Assembly: GCA_000333855.2 (NCBI GenBank)
Contig: CM007317.1
Location: forward strand, 1,239,071-1,303,070
Direction: 5' to 3'
DNA: 64,000 nucleotides
From: Endotrypanum monterogeii
Lineage: Eukaryota > Euglenozoa > Kinetoplastea > Trypanosomatida > Trypanosomatidae
The notes under the pieces are model-generated. The model saw only the letters and a list, made by a program, of their open reading frames with translations, searched no databases and had not been told where the DNA came from. Numbering within the stretch: position 1 is the stretch's first letter; each line of letters starts with the position of its first letter. Made by a program: the position numbers and the translations under genes. Positions 12,663 through 23,820 of the stretch are shown piece after piece.

Positions 12663-12786
12663 TCTGGACTGAGCTCTTATCTACGACCCCCCACTCGTTG
12701 ACTCTGTGTGTGTACATTCAGATCCCGGCCCTTCCCCCCTTATCACCTGCTTTCTTTTTCCAACCTGCACCACACCACCGGCAAGG

Positions 12787-13776
12787 ATGCAGATGCACAA
12801 CAACATGTATTCGCAGCGGATGGAATGGCTGATGCGTCAGCAACAGCTGCCACAAATGCAGGACAGCCGAAACGCATTCCCGTCACGTGTCTACCACTTG
12901 GAACCGTTGAATGCGAACCCGCAGTTTAGTAATGTGAATGGTGTAATGATGAGTCAGCATGCTGGTGGCGGTGTCATGGGCGGCATGTCGGCATACGGTC
13001 CGGGTCCCGTGAGGGGGAACACGCAGGACGGTTACAGCAGCTTTTTGGAAGCGGGTGTCGGCAATGGGGCTGCCTTGAGTAGTAAAGGCATACACCGCAC
13101 GGGCTCGATGGGGTACGGCAACGCTGGAGTGGGTGGTCCGAACGGTGCGCCAAACGGCATAGGCGCCTCTCTTTCTGCCGGCACGGCTTGGCACAGTGCT
13201 GATCGGAGCAACGTCAATTTTCAGGAAGTGTTTAACGCCGCGGCCAACCCGCTCACGCAATATTCTGTAGCGTTGCAGGACGACGGAGAGCCACTGCTAT
13301 TCCCCCCTGGAAAGATTCTTGCGCAGTATCCGACTGAATATCAACAACAGCTCGTATTCTACTACCGACTCCTGCGCCTGCAGTACCCGCAGTTGTATCA
13401 GCAGTACGTTGACTACTACTACAAATACTATGAGCCACTCTACTACCCCCCAAACCCACCAGCACCCGTCAAAGAGGAGGTCCCCGTAAAGCCTTCGAGG
13501 AGGCCGCCACCACCGAAACCAAAGGAACCGCGAGCGGAGACACTGCCGCCGCCGCCCGTCATCTCGCCGCCCGTGTACACGTTACCGCCGCCGTCACAGC
13601 CGCCACCAGAGTTACCACCACCGACAGAAAGCTTGCCCCGAACTGCATCCACCCTCAGTGGAGGACTTAAGCGTCAGAGTTCTTTGCGGCGTCAGAATTC
13701 GATACGCCGAAACGAGGTGAACCAACTGAAGAACGAAGGCGGTCTAAGGCGTCTTCCGAGCATGCGAAAGGAATAG
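12787..13776 (+). CDS. Tyr-rich / Pro-rich low-complexity protein
   Basis: This is a 329-residue protein. The ATG at 12787 is the first in a frame that opens upstream at a GTG. Residues 1-160 are Gly/Met/Asn/Ser-rich, like the N termini of the flanking paralog-like genes. Residues 163-226 form a striking conserved-looking segment packed with Tyr and Gln, including QYVDYYYKYYEPLYYPP. Residues about 227-300 are polyproline with PPPP runs, and about 301-329 form a basic tail with repeated RxxS sites (RQSS, RRQNS, RRLPS). No catalytic domain is visible. Position inside the pseudo-kinesin cluster and the shared N-terminal style suggest a partner or structural component of the same assembly. That is inference; I do not recognise the gene. 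Confidence 0.8.
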   Translation: MQMHNNMYSQRMEWLMRQQQLPQMQDSRNAFPSRVYHLEPLNANPQFSNVNGVMMSQHAGGGVMGGMSAYGPGPVRGNTQDGYSSFLEAGVGNGAALSSKGIHRTGSMGYGNAGVGGPNGAPNGIGASLSAGTAWHSADRSNVNFQEVFNAAANPLTQYSVALQDDGEPLLFPPGKILAQYPTEYQQQLVFYYRLLRLQYPQLYQQYVDYYYKYYEPLYYPPNPPAPVKEEVPVKPSRRPPPPKPKEPRAETLPPPPVISPPVYTLPPPSQPPPELPPPTESLPRTASTLSGGLKRQSSLRRQNSIRRNEVNQLKNEGGLRRLPSMRKE

Positions 13777-14345
13777 GACTCGGCCGAGGGGAAAAAAAAG
13801 GTGTTTTGAGCTGGAGAGAGATTGGCATGACTTATGAAACTGTGCAGACCGCATCGAGGGCGAGATCCATATTTATTGAGTCTGACTGACGCAAACGGAG
13901 GGTGGTACAACGACGTCTACTCGATCGGTCGCATTTGTTGCCTCCTCCGTCGTATTTAAAAAAATGTATATAAATATATATATATACATATATATGTGTG
14001 TGTATGTGTACATATTGCGGTGTATTCACTGTCGAAGGCTTCTAATGTTTTTTTGTTTTTTTTGACTGGATGCGATGGTGATAAGATTCCTTTCCTCTTG
14101 TGCACAAGATTTCTATGTGTCATTCACTATGTTTTATTCATCTTTTGTTGTTCCATGTTCTCTTCTTTATTCCGGTGGGACATTCCAAGAATATTCTCCC
14201 CCTTCTCGTTTCTCTCGTGGCTATCGCGTTTTTGCGTCGTGTTGTTCTTCACACGATCAATCCGGTATTTCTATCTTCCCTTAGCGCTCGTGTTTTGTTT
14301 CCGCCTCTATTGCTCAACAGCTATGTTTTATTTCCCATATAATAC

Positions 14346-14382
14346 TATGTATATATATATATATATATACATATATACATAT
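14346..14382. repeat. TA-rich microsatellite
   Basis: An interrupted AT repeat with ACAT interruptions. Similar shorter tracts flank it at about 13972 and 14654. Confidence 0.75.
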
Positions 14383-14916
14383 AGTTTTTTTTAGTTTTTG
14401 AAGGGACTTTGATCACTTCACAATATATGCTCTTCTTGTGATCGATTTCACATTTTTTCCTAAGATGCTTAGCACTTGGCCGTATCTTTGCCGTGTAGAT
14501 AATACCACTTATTAGATTCGACCTTTTTCTTCTACCCTGCCGCTCACTTTCTCATCTGTTTACTTCCCACAAACAAGTGCTGACGCGACCTTGTCGTTTT
14601 TTTTTTTTTTACTTGTCATATGACTACTAGTTGCTCTGTTGACTCTTACTTGATATATATATATATATATCCATATATTCTATTCTGGCCATGTATATGT
14701 GTACATGCCATTGCAGGAACGAGGACATCTGTCTGGCCCCTTTCTCCACCTCTTTTATCACCTGACTGTCCCTGACATTTTTGTTTTCACCCTATTTTGC
14801 CTCATGTGTGGATCTTTCGTCGTTTCACTTTATTTTTTATTATTATCAAACCTATTCGTTTCCTGAATCTCTTGTACACAGACACCTGGTGAAAAAAAGA
14901 TCAATCTGGAGGAGGA

Positions 14917-15173
14917 GGGGGGGCCGCTTATCACCGCGTGGTATCGGCGGAGCGTGGTGACGTGGTCCGGCTAGGGTAGCCGAGTTTTCATGGGCCTACC
15001 GCACATGCCCTCGCTATTCGGTACAACCTGAAGGGGCCTGTGGAGAAGTCGGGGTGGTCACGGTTTAGGGGTTTCAAGGACGCCCTCATTTAATATCTAG
15101 AGCAGCAACATCATCGACGCATATGTGGGCCGGGGGAAAACAAACACAAAAATGCAACGTTCGAGGTCAATCA
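14917..15173 (+). mobile_element. Dispersed element, copy 1 (full length)
   Basis: This stretch of about 257 bp recurs in inverted orientation at 30926-31180 and, shorter, at 58135-58362. It begins after a G-run with ggccgcttatcaccgcg and ends with gcaacgttcgaggtcaatca. It contains a hairpin, CGGCTA-GGG-TAGCCG, at about 14968-14982. It has no coding capacity. Size, dispersal and lack of ORF fit a short non-autonomous retroposon, of which SIDER/RIME-type elements are the known kinetoplastid examples. I did not recognise the signature sequence of those families. Confidence 0.7.
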
Positions 15174-17466
15174 GGAGTCTTCATTGTATGCATAGCTGTC
15201 ACTTTCCGGCTGCTGCGCCACTAAGCAAATGCTGCAGCGAAGCTTTCTCTTCTGCGGCGTAAGTTGCATTCGGGACTCTTGTGAATGTTGCAAGGGCTTA
15301 GGAGGATGCGCGCTCGTGGAGAGAAAGGGTGGGGCTTTACCTTATTATATCTCATTTCTGGGAGGATATATCGACTCTGACATGTGTACTCATTACCCTG
15401 ATCACTGGTCGAGCGCCTTGCAGATTCATTCGAAAGAATATTTATGTTTTTTTTTTTTTTGTGGTCACTGCACTTTTCCCACCTACTCTCCTCTCCGTAT
15501 TTACCATTCTTTTTCACTTCCCCCTTTCAAACGCCCCAGGACAGTCCTCCACATCAAAAGTGAAACCTGTGAGGGCGAGGGTCACCGGGGAGTGCTCTTT
15601 ATCGATTTCCCTCTTTCCCCGTCCCTTCCCTCCTCCCTGTTGAGGGACAAGAAGGTGAAATGGACGGCAGCGGCGTCCGCCAAGTTTGCATTCCCGCTCC
15701 TCTGTTCTTCTACATTATTCTTTTTTCTATGCAGTTACAAATATTTGTTTTTCGTATTTCACAATTTTGCGTTTCTGTTTCCTTTCGCCTTTCTTTTCTG
15801 CTCTCATTGCGAACTCATTTTTTATTTGGGTTCATCGTTCCCGCACACAATGCTGCTTTATCGCCGGGCTCACAAATATTTGCCTTTTTCACGGCTAGCA
15901 GAGATGGTTTTGTAAATTCCTGGTCTCTTTTTTTTTTTTTGGGGGGGGGGGCATCTTATCTTCACCACAGGGTGGAACGAATCAAAGACAGTGGGCCTCA
16001 TCAAATAGGATGGTCTTACGAGAATGAATCGCTCCTCCGATGCACCTATCTATGAACGCTTGTGCTCCTGTAGTACTGAGCGATAAGCAGCCGAGCTGTG
16101 CTTTGGCAGATCTGTCATGCGAGTTCAATGAATGCGTTGCAATGCTCCATCTCCGCGGGCGTACGTGTCAGCAGATCGACACTCCCTCCTCTTCCCAGCG
16201 AAATGGAGGAAGGAAGAGGGTGAAAATTACGTGTACGCAGCTTGTCAAACAATTGGCAACGAGAAGGGGGAAAAAACCGCCCACAGCGACGTAGCTCACG
16301 TTCAAATGTCTTCTGAGTGTACACTATTATATGCGCACACAGCGATTAGCGTGTTTGGATGTTCGTACTTGCGTGTGCATGTTTGCCTATCTGCCTTTGT
16401 GTCTTCACAACGTAAGGGCTAAAGGGGTATTCCCACTGCTGACGGGAAAGGGACGGCAGAGAGGAACAAGTTTTCAGAGTCCCGTCACTGGATCTTAGTG
16501 GACTCCAACCAGGTGTAGAGCAAGGAAAGGATCATCTGCGTCGCGCTGTACAGGAGCTTCATGTAAGGACCCTCTGCAGCAGTTTAGATCCGAGTCGGGC
16601 CACGTAGAGCTGGCCCAGGCTGAGGGAGCGGGTCAGTGTCCCTCCCGCGAGTGATCCGCAGTGCTTGTTTCACCTTTGTCGGGGATTATCATGGTACATA
16701 GAAAAACAATATATAAAGAAAGATCCTTCTGTGTCCCCCAATCGAAGAATATTTTTTTTGTAAGTTGCACTTCGATTGTACGGTGGGTCTCGTGTATTCC
16801 TCCTGCTTCCCCTCCCGCTCTTTCTCACTGCTTACTGCTTCACATTGTGATGAGTGATTGACCTTTCCCTTCTCATTCTTCTTCTGGTTTGCGAACACCA
16901 CATGTCCTGCATCCTCGCTCTTCTCTGACCTGCGTCTTTCGCTTTGCGCGCGGCACGCATAGTCACGGTGATATCCCTCCTTACCTGCATTGCAAAAATA
17001 TGTTCAGTGGGGTTGCAACGTGCCTCTCACCGGCACACCAACTCGATTGGCTTGATTTCAATCTCACCATAAGTGTCTGTAGTTTTTTCTTCTCTTGGTG
17101 TGTCTGTGCGTGCGTGGGGTGGCTGTGGGACATTGCGTTCCCTCGAAAAACGGCGTTGCACGGAAACTTTCTTCATGGCATCTTCGGAGTCTCCCTCATC
17201 TTTTTATCCCACTTCTTTTTTTTCCTTTTTTGTCAACTGCGGCCACCGATCTTCTCCCCACATATTTTCGCGCTCGGCTCGTTCTCCGGCTCGTTTGTCC
17301 GCCTGCGCGTGAATGAGATAGCAGGGAGACTGCTCCTCTCTTTTTTTTTTGTTGTTGTTGGTTTCCATGTCCGGGTGCGCTCCACACATCTCAGTGTTCT
17401 CTCGAGTCATCGTTTGGTACCCCTCGTGATCCGTGGAGCTGTTTGCAGCTCATTTCTGCCGACTAT

Positions 17467-17482
17467 CTCTCTCTTGCTTCAG
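17467..17482 (+). promoter_or_regulatory. Splice acceptor for the 17509 gene
   Basis: The pyrimidine run tctctctcttgcttcag ends in AG at 17481-17482, giving a 5' UTR of about 26 nt before the ATG at 17509. It supports the upstream ATG rather than the internal one at 17833. Confidence 0.55.
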
Positions 17483-17508
17483 GGTTTACTTGGATAAGGA
17501 AAAAAAAA

Positions 17509-20500
17509 ATGGGGCGACGAAAGGCCGTGGCGCGGGAAGAAAAAGGGAGAAGGCGTCTCCCTAGTGTGTGCAGAACGCAGTCCTCGAAAATAGACGAGCT
17601 CGAGAGATTTGATGGAAAGGATTCCCGCCAGCAAGTATCCTGTGGTGTTGATGGCGGCCTTTCCTCCCGAAAATGTTCTATCCGCGTGGGAGGCGGAAAC
17701 CTCGCTCGCCTGCAGAGTAGCAACAACTTCATTCAAGACCGGCCTGAGAATAGTTCCTCTTTCCGTCACCCCCCTCATCCACTGGAAGGGCCCAACCCGG
17801 GGACCTGCCACGGCTTCGCTTCTCGTGCACCAATGCACCAGTCGATGCAGGCAGTCCTGCCTCAGCATCTGCCACCAGCGCAGCAGATGAACCACATTCT
17901 CCCGCAACAGCAGTCCTTCTCCCAGGCATCGCTGCCAGTGCAGTGTCGTCAACAGGGCCAAAAAGGTCCCTTTCCCACACACTCACTAAATTTTAGCAAC
18001 GGTGCGGCCAGTGACGGTGGCGGCTCTCTTGTTGTACCAAGCACGGACCCGATACAGGTTTATCAGCCTACAGGGAACCCCTTGCTGGTGGGCCCCCAGC
18101 GTCAAATATGCCTCCCTGTGGGCGACGCGACACAGGAGAATCATTACCAGACTGAGGATTGGAACGCGTTTCCTTCGCGCACTCACATAGGCCACATGAA
18201 TGGAATCCAGCCGGCACTGAATGCCCATCAACAAGCTCTCCCTGTCAGTGCTGGGGGTCTTCAATCAATGCAGCAGCAGGAGCCAGCTTATCCCCCTCTA
18301 CCACCGCTCCCTTTCGTAATGACGCCTCAAGGTCCGATGGCGCCGCAGCCTCTGTTTTTGTTCAACATGCAAGGGTTTTCGATGTTGAGTGGAGTGATGC
18401 CGCAGCGCCGGCGGTCCCTCAATCCACAACTTCCAGTTCAGCCACCCGAAACTAGTCAATTCGTAGCACCGCAGATGATGCCCCTTATGAACGGCAGTGC
18501 CATACCCGCACGTCCACTGATGCCACAGGATGCGCAGAGGCGAAGTGAGCATGATCAGGTACCAGTGGAATCACCACCGCCGGCGCTTACAAGGCGGCCG
18601 TCTTTCGTTGCAGCGGGAGATGCTTCCTCTCATTTGACTGGTGCAGCTGCGGCCTCGGTGAATGCTAATGCCCAAACGTCGAATGGTGGCCCCGTTCCTC
18701 TGCTTCGCACACAGAGCATTCTGAGTCACACCTCGAGTTTCAAGAAAAAAAAGTCGGATCTGGGCGCCGCTCCTCGAACCGATGACACACAATCCGTTCC
18801 GCAGCCAAGTATTCTTAATCGTGTTTCAAGCTTTAAGAAGGTATCGCAACCGGTGTCCGGTGCCGCGCCCCCAACAGAGGTCAAGATGGAAGAAAGGCTC
18901 CAAGCACGAGAGCAGGAGCGGTTGCGATTGCATCAGGAAATGAATGCCCGTGCAGCTGCTATCAAAGCTGAGCGGGAAAAGCGGCTGGCTGAGTTGAAGC
19001 AGCAGCGGACGCTTCGCACCCTCACACCAGATCCACTGGTAAGCGCCACTCCGCGTGTGCTTACCGAGCGCACCCAAAAAGTGTGCACTGGTGGTAATGG
19101 CGGCTTGCAGATTCCTGGAGGGCACTCATGTAGGCCTTCGTTGCCACCACAAAAGCTGTCCAATCTAGAAAGTTTGCCCTTGAAGGAGATACTCCTTCGC
19201 GACTCTCCTCCATCTCAGACTGCAATGAGGCATCAACTACCGTTCATGGCAAATGGTCCGCGTACAACACAGGAGAATCGCCTCAACTCGCCAATCCCCA
19301 ACGCGTCCTGCTTTGTGGATGCGATTCATTCTCAAGTCACTCAAACGGCAGCTGTCTCGGATCGGGGACCAGCTGCTACGATGGCAACGAGTGGCGTCGG
19401 TGCCGGAATAACCACAGGTGTAGCTGGTGAGGAGGTCTCGGGCATATCTATGGAAGCAGCGCACAAAAAGATTTGGCATCGTTCCCTTTCTCTTGTTCTC
19501 TACGAGATTCCCCTGCGGTGCTCCAAAAGGGTCATTTCCAATGGCATGGAGCAGATCGATGACTCGTCGTATCCTGTTCGAATATTTGGAAACGCGCTAC
19601 GCATCACTGACGCGGCGGGCCAAAGGATCCAGGAATATCAAATTGATGAGCTCGTCATGCATCGGCGGGGATCGATGAATGCAGAGTCCATGCTCTTCCA
19701 GAAGCTCACCGAGGTGGTCATTGCTGGCTACAGTGCTTCCGTGCTGAGTCTAGATGCTAAGAGTCTTACCGAATCGATTTCTGCATTTGAAAGCGCTGCA
19801 TGGCTGGCGAAACGTCGGCTGCTCATGAACGTGGTGACCACCGCGAAACAGATGCAGTCGATGTACGAGAGAGAGGGTGTGGGTACTCGTTATTTCCAGG
19901 CAGCATTTTCCTTTGCTCTCGTGAAAAAGATGTCCTCCGGTAGAGTGGGGGGAGGGAATAGTTCGAGCGCAACTAATGCGCAGATGGCGTATGAGGTGTT
20001 GGACCTGCTTCACTCTGAGCCAACTGGGGTTCCACTCAAAATGCAGAGGAGTCTTTTGTTTGGCCAACGCATAGCCGATGTCGAATACCGTACCCTCCAC
20101 ACTGAGGAGGAGTTCGTGAAAGCTCTGATGACTGCGCAAGCCAGTGCCAACATCGTGCTTGGTCGCCTCGCCGACGCCGTTGCCAGAGACCCCCAAAACG
20201 AAGAAGCGGCAAGCGAACGGGCGTCGGTGTTTCAGGTGGTGACGTGTGTGCTGACGCACCGCAAGTCAGGTGCCGTCTCTCTTCAAGAGCAGATGGAAGA
20301 GTCTGCCGGTGATTTCTATAGGAGAAAGATGGAGGGGGACGTTTCATTTTCAGATGAGGAGGACGAGGTACACTCCTCCACAACTTTTCGGTCACGCAAC
20401 AAGCCATCCCGCAACAGCGACATTATTTTGAACTGCCTCACCTGTATTGGCGCTCAGCAGAATCATCACCTGTGGTCCGCAGCACTGGAGCGTGACAGTT

Positions 20501-20856
20501 CTACGGTACCGGTCGAGCTCATGGACAGCGTGCTTGGTGGCCCGACGTACACGTTAATGGTTGCGAGCATCGACCCCTCCAGGGACGATGCGGCCGCGGC
20601 GCTCAATACGCAGTCGGCCTTGAGTGAAAAGTTCTACCGCCGGCCGCTCAATGGCTCTGTGAGCCGTCTTCTCCAAACAACCAAATACAAGACAGGGGCT
20701 TCGCGAGAAAGGCTCCAAGCCACCGCTTCCCTATCCGCTGTGCAACAAGAAGACCTGAAAGGGAGCATTCGAGAGAATAACATGATATTAGAGTCGCTGC
20801 GTAAGGTCATCGGCTCCTTTGAAGCACACGACCTCAGCGTTTCAGGCGCTGCCTAG
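17509..20856 (+). CDS. Pseudo-kinesin domain protein, Gln/Pro-rich N terminus
   Basis: This is a 1115-residue protein. The ATG at 17509 follows a good acceptor; an internal ATG at 17833 begins MHQSMQ, much like the start of the neighbours, and is an alternative. Residues about 110-420 are Gln/Pro/Met-rich and disordered. A repeated motif ending SSFKK occurs twice, in HTSSFKK and RVSSFKK. A charged coiled coil spans about 459-505. The C-terminal domain at about 653-1070 follows kinesin motor order: GYSASVLSLD (740-749) at the strand before the P-loop, LLFGQ (849-853), LGGPTYT (1009-1015) and SVSRLL (1050-1055). The P-loop, SSRSH and DLAGSE motifs are absent, and this copy also carries inserts. 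It is the most divergent of the four domain copies. I infer a non-motile scaffold derived from a kinesin. Confidence 0.85.
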   Translation: MGRRKAVAREEKGRRRLPSVCRTQSSKIDELERFDGKDSRQQVSCGVDGGLSSRKCSIRVGGGNLARLQSSNNFIQDRPENSSSFRHPPHPLEGPNPGTCHGFASRAPMHQSMQAVLPQHLPPAQQMNHILPQQQSFSQASLPVQCRQQGQKGPFPTHSLNFSNGAASDGGGSLVVPSTDPIQVYQPTGNPLLVGPQRQICLPVGDATQENHYQTEDWNAFPSRTHIGHMNGIQPALNAHQQALPVSAGGLQSMQQQEPAYPPLPPLPFVMTPQGPMAPQPLFLFNMQGFSMLSGVMPQRRRSLNPQLPVQPPETSQFVAPQMMPLMNGSAIPARPLMPQDAQRRSEHDQVPVESPPPALTRRPSFVAAGDASSHLTGAAAASVNANAQTSNGGPVPLLRTQSILSHTSSFKKKKSDLGAAPRTDDTQSVPQPSILNRVSSFKKVSQPVSGAAPPTEVKMEERLQAREQERLRLHQEMNARAAAIKAEREKRLAELKQQRTLRTLTPDPLVSATPRVLTERTQKVCTGGNGGLQIPGGHSCRPSLPPQKLSNLESLPLKEILLRDSPPSQTAMRHQLPFMANGPRTTQENRLNSPIPNASCFVDAIHSQVTQTAAVSDRGPAATMATSGVGAGITTGVAGEEVSGISMEAAHKKIWHRSLSLVLYEIPLRCSKRVISNGMEQIDDSSYPVRIFGNALRITDAAGQRIQEYQIDELVMHRRGSMNAESMLFQKLTEVVIAGYSASVLSLDAKSLTESISAFESAAWLAKRRLLMNVVTTAKQMQSMYEREGVGTRYFQAAFSFALVKKMSSGRVGGGNSSSATNAQMAYEVLDLLHSEPTGVPLKMQRSLLFGQRIADVEYRTLHTEEEFVKALMTAQASANIVLGRLADAVARDPQNEEAASERASVFQVVTCVLTHRKSGAVSLQEQMEESAGDFYRRKMEGDVSFSDEEDEVHSSTTFRSRNKPSRNSDIILNCLTCIGAQQNHHLWSAALERDSSTVPVELMDSVLGGPTYTLMVASIDPSRDDAAAALNTQSALSEKFYRRPLNGSVSRLLQTTKYKTGASRERLQATASLSAVQQEDLKGSIRENNMILESLRKVIGSFEAHDLSVSGAA

Positions 20857-21038
20857 TACCCCACCTCCACCGCCAGCCAAACCAACCCCCTTCCTTTCTT
20901 CTCTCTTATTCATATGCGACGTACAGAGAGCAGGACCTGCGAGCTAGTTACGAAAGGGAACTAAGCAAAGGCCTCATATGAGCTGGTGAAAGAACCGCTT
21001 AGTGCGTCTGAATAGACGCAGCGACACACTCGCATGAC

Positions 21039-21043
<5 letters not shown>

Positions 21044-21071
<28 letters not shown>
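21044..21071. repeat. (TA)n microsatellite
   Basis: This tract of about 28 bp lies about 190 bp past the stop of the preceding gene, probably in its 3' UTR. Confidence 0.85.
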
Positions 21072-22393
21072 TCGTTTTTGCTATATATTCTCTAAAGATT
21101 CTATCTACGCCACTGTGCATTTGTATGGAAATCTGGAAGCCCTCAAAGACGCACTTGAAAAACTCAAGAAACATATCCATCCGTATGTATACATTGCTTC
21201 CGATACATGTACATGCCTCTATTGTATGTTCGTATTTCTCATGGCTCGGTGTGTCATCTGGTTTTGGTATCAAAATGAGTAGTTTTGTTTTCTCTGTTGA
21301 GTGCTTTTCGCAAAGGTTAAGGTCGCCGGCTGGTATGCACACTTGGTGAGTGTGGCAGAAGCAGATTTCATGTGCGCCCTGGATGGGTTTAACCCTGCCT
21401 CCGCCCAATCTTATAGACACGTTTGCGATGTTTTTGTGTAGATTTCATGAAGGAGCGGGTTGAGAGCGCTATCTGCGTGTGTTTGTGTTTCCAGAAAGGG
21501 TCTCTGATTTCTCCCGCTTGGCGGTTTTTCTGCCTGCGCGTGCTATTGGGTGTATTTCCACTTGAAAACTTTCTTATTTGCTCGGCTCCTTATAAAATAA
21601 CAAAACAAAAACAGAGTGGAGGTAGAGCAGTGTCACCAAATGACATTGGGATGTCTGCATCGACTTCACCTGTCATCGTGTCCTCATCTATGTGAACATC
21701 ATCTGCTGGTAACTGATTTGCATAGGTTCAGGTCGGTTAGCGCTGGTGCGTGCTTGAGAACATCTGCATGCCTCCTCTATTTGTTTATTTTTCTTCGAAT
21801 ATGTGTACTTCTGCCGCTACCGCTACAAGTGTCAACTGACAGCGACGGCGAAGAGACGATTCTGCCGGGAACGCACGTTTTTCTGAGTTTGTGGACGTGC
21901 TCACTTCCTTTTTAGTGGTATTGTTCAACTCTAGGCGCTGGTCTCGCTAATTATTTGTGCCCTCATTGTTGATATTATTATTAGTACTTCTGCCCCCCCT
22001 TTTTTTTTAGTGGCAGGGGGGGGGGTAAGAGGTGAAGAGGGGAATGCATGTGTATACATACTGTTTGCTGATTCGATTCTGTTTGTGTACGGGTGCATAT
22101 GGCACTCCGCTCTTTTTCATGGAAGCATAAAGCCTTCTCATTTCCTAGCTTATTGGAACCCTGATGCACCCATGTGTAGCAGTGTTTTTTGGAGGGGTGT
22201 GGGAAGGAGGAGAAGGGGAGTGGTGGGTGTCACTGTTCATAGTGCTTCTACGCGGTCTCGTACCCCAGAGACTATTCTCTTTTTTTATGTGAAGGCTGTT
22301 GTTTTTATTTTCCCCTTATGACTTTTTCTTTTCTGTCATTCTCATGACGTACCTACCCCCCTCATCCCTCTCGCACCCTCCGGCACACACGCC

Positions 22394-22394
<1 letters not shown>

Positions 22395-22419
<25 letters not shown>
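22395..22419. repeat. (TA)n microsatellite
   Basis: A tract of about 25 bp in mid-spacer. Confidence 0.85.
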
Positions 22420-22424
<5 letters not shown>

Positions 22425-23419
22425 CGCTTACTATCGATTACGCATTGCTCTTGTCGTCATGTTCTCTTCTGTTTTTACTTACGTGCAGGCACATATAGGT
22501 CCAACGCGACGGCGCGGGCATTGTATTCCCCGCTGGGTCTTCCCTTTCATGTTTTTTTTATTTTTATTTTTGCAGTGCTGATGCTTTTAGCTTTAGCGTT
22601 CTCACAGTCCGGATGGCTTCACTCATCGCTGCTTACCCCTGACTCCCGACTTCTCCCTCCTTGGGAACCTCTGCTTCATTCCATCTTTTTTTTTTACTTT
22701 CTCCCCCGCGCGCTGACAGGTTAGTGCCCTAGTTCACTGCCTTTGCATCTATGTTTCACATGCTGTGATGATCGACTTGTATTGGGTATGGAGGAGCGAA
22801 TATATGAGTGTGTACTGTTTTTGTCAGTTGCCGAATCACAGGACATTGGCTCTGTGGAAACATTGTACAAACAACAGTTTTCAGTATGTCTTCACCCTGT
22901 CCTCCCTACTCATTTTAATTGTTTTTTTTTTTGCATGATTGTCTTTTCTTTGTACTATTCTTTATCCCTGTCTGCTGGTGTGTCGACACGTTTACATGTA
23001 TTTATATATATATAGAGAGAGAGATCGTTTACATGTGAATTTGTTTTCTCTCTTGTGGGAAGGGAGGGGGGCGTCCGTAGATTTTTTTTTCGAGGAGTGT
23101 TCCCCTTCTTTCCCTCATACAATCAATATCTCCATTTTGTGCCTCTCTACCTGCTGACCTTCTTTGACTTTTCTGCCTTTGTCAGGTGTTGGGCATCATA
23201 GGCGTACCAAAAAGAAGCAGCACACGAAGCGTATATTAGATATTGATGCTCATGTCTCTGCGTCTACACCTTTTCGCGCAGGCGCTTCGCCGGGTCTGCT
23301 TCTTAAGGGAAGGTGCTCAGTATGGCGTGTGTGCATGTATTCTCTCGTAACCGGTGTGTCTACTGCTCTATTCACTGCACCTTCCCCTTTCCTTCTCTTG
23401 AGCGATATGTATATGTATG

Positions 23420-23444
23420 TATATATATATATATATATATATAT
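23420..23444. repeat. (TA)n microsatellite
   Basis: A tract of about 25 bp in the spacer before the 24815 gene. Confidence 0.85.
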
Positions 23445-23787
23445 TTGATCTTTGCTTTATTTTGACACGTTCGCCATCATGGCATATTTTCACCAGTCCC
23501 CCCTATGGTCACCTCATCGCTCCAGGGTGCTGAGAAAGAGTGAGGCGGAGATACGCCATCGAAGATGACGATGTGAAAATCAGCAGAAAAGAGAAGCGCC
23601 ACTTCCCTAAAGTACACACAATCATACGCGAGCACTTCTCAGCAATTTTCTGCATCAAGACGACTTGTATCTTTTTTCTTTGAGGAGGGAGGGGGGGGGA
23701 AAAACTGCTTCTATTACCGGCGCTTATATCCTCCCTGACGGGCGTTCGAGTTTCGAAGCACACACGCAAAGACACACACACACACCC

Positions 23788-23815
<28 letters not shown>
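23788..23815. repeat. (TA)n microsatellite
   Basis: A tract of about 28 bp joined to (CA)n on its left and (GT)n on its right, so the whole locus is purine-pyrimidine alternating. Confidence 0.85.

Positions 23816-23820
<5 letters not shown>

Larger units (their letters stand above)
7073..12786. other. 5.7 kb spacer, low-complexity, no gene
   Basis: The spacer is dominated by T and C runs, with (CA)n/(GT)n tracts near 8154-8173, 9656-9680, 10876-10903 and 12059-12081, a TTA run near 7997-8012 and a TA tract at 8303-8324. Open frames here mostly encode Phe/Leu/Ser/Cys or Tyr-Ile strings that come from the tracts and are not coding. It probably holds the 3' UTR of the upstream gene and the 5' UTR of the next. 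Confidence 0.7.
13777..17508. other. 3.7 kb spacer with a dispersed element
   Basis: TA tracts lie at about 13972-13996, 14346-14382 and 14654-14670. One copy of the dispersed element lies at 14917-15173. Sequence at about 16020-16680 is of ordinary complexity with few homopolymers and no coherent frame, and could be decayed coding or retroposon sequence. From about 16.7 kb pyrimidine tracts resume and lead to the next gene. Confidence 0.6.

Noticed and set aside
14917..15173. tRNA-like or other Pol III gene inside the dispersed element
   Set aside because: No A/B box pair or cloverleaf could be drawn; only one clear hairpin is visible.
15229..15915. Plus-strand open frame of 228 codons
   Set aside because: It is dominated by Phe/Leu/Ser/Cys from T/C tracts and lies in a spliced-leader-type pyrimidine spacer.
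23788..23815. Possible CRISPR-like or regularly spaced array among TA tracts
   Set aside because: The tracts are simple microsatellites with irregular spacing of hundreds to thousands of bases and no spacers.
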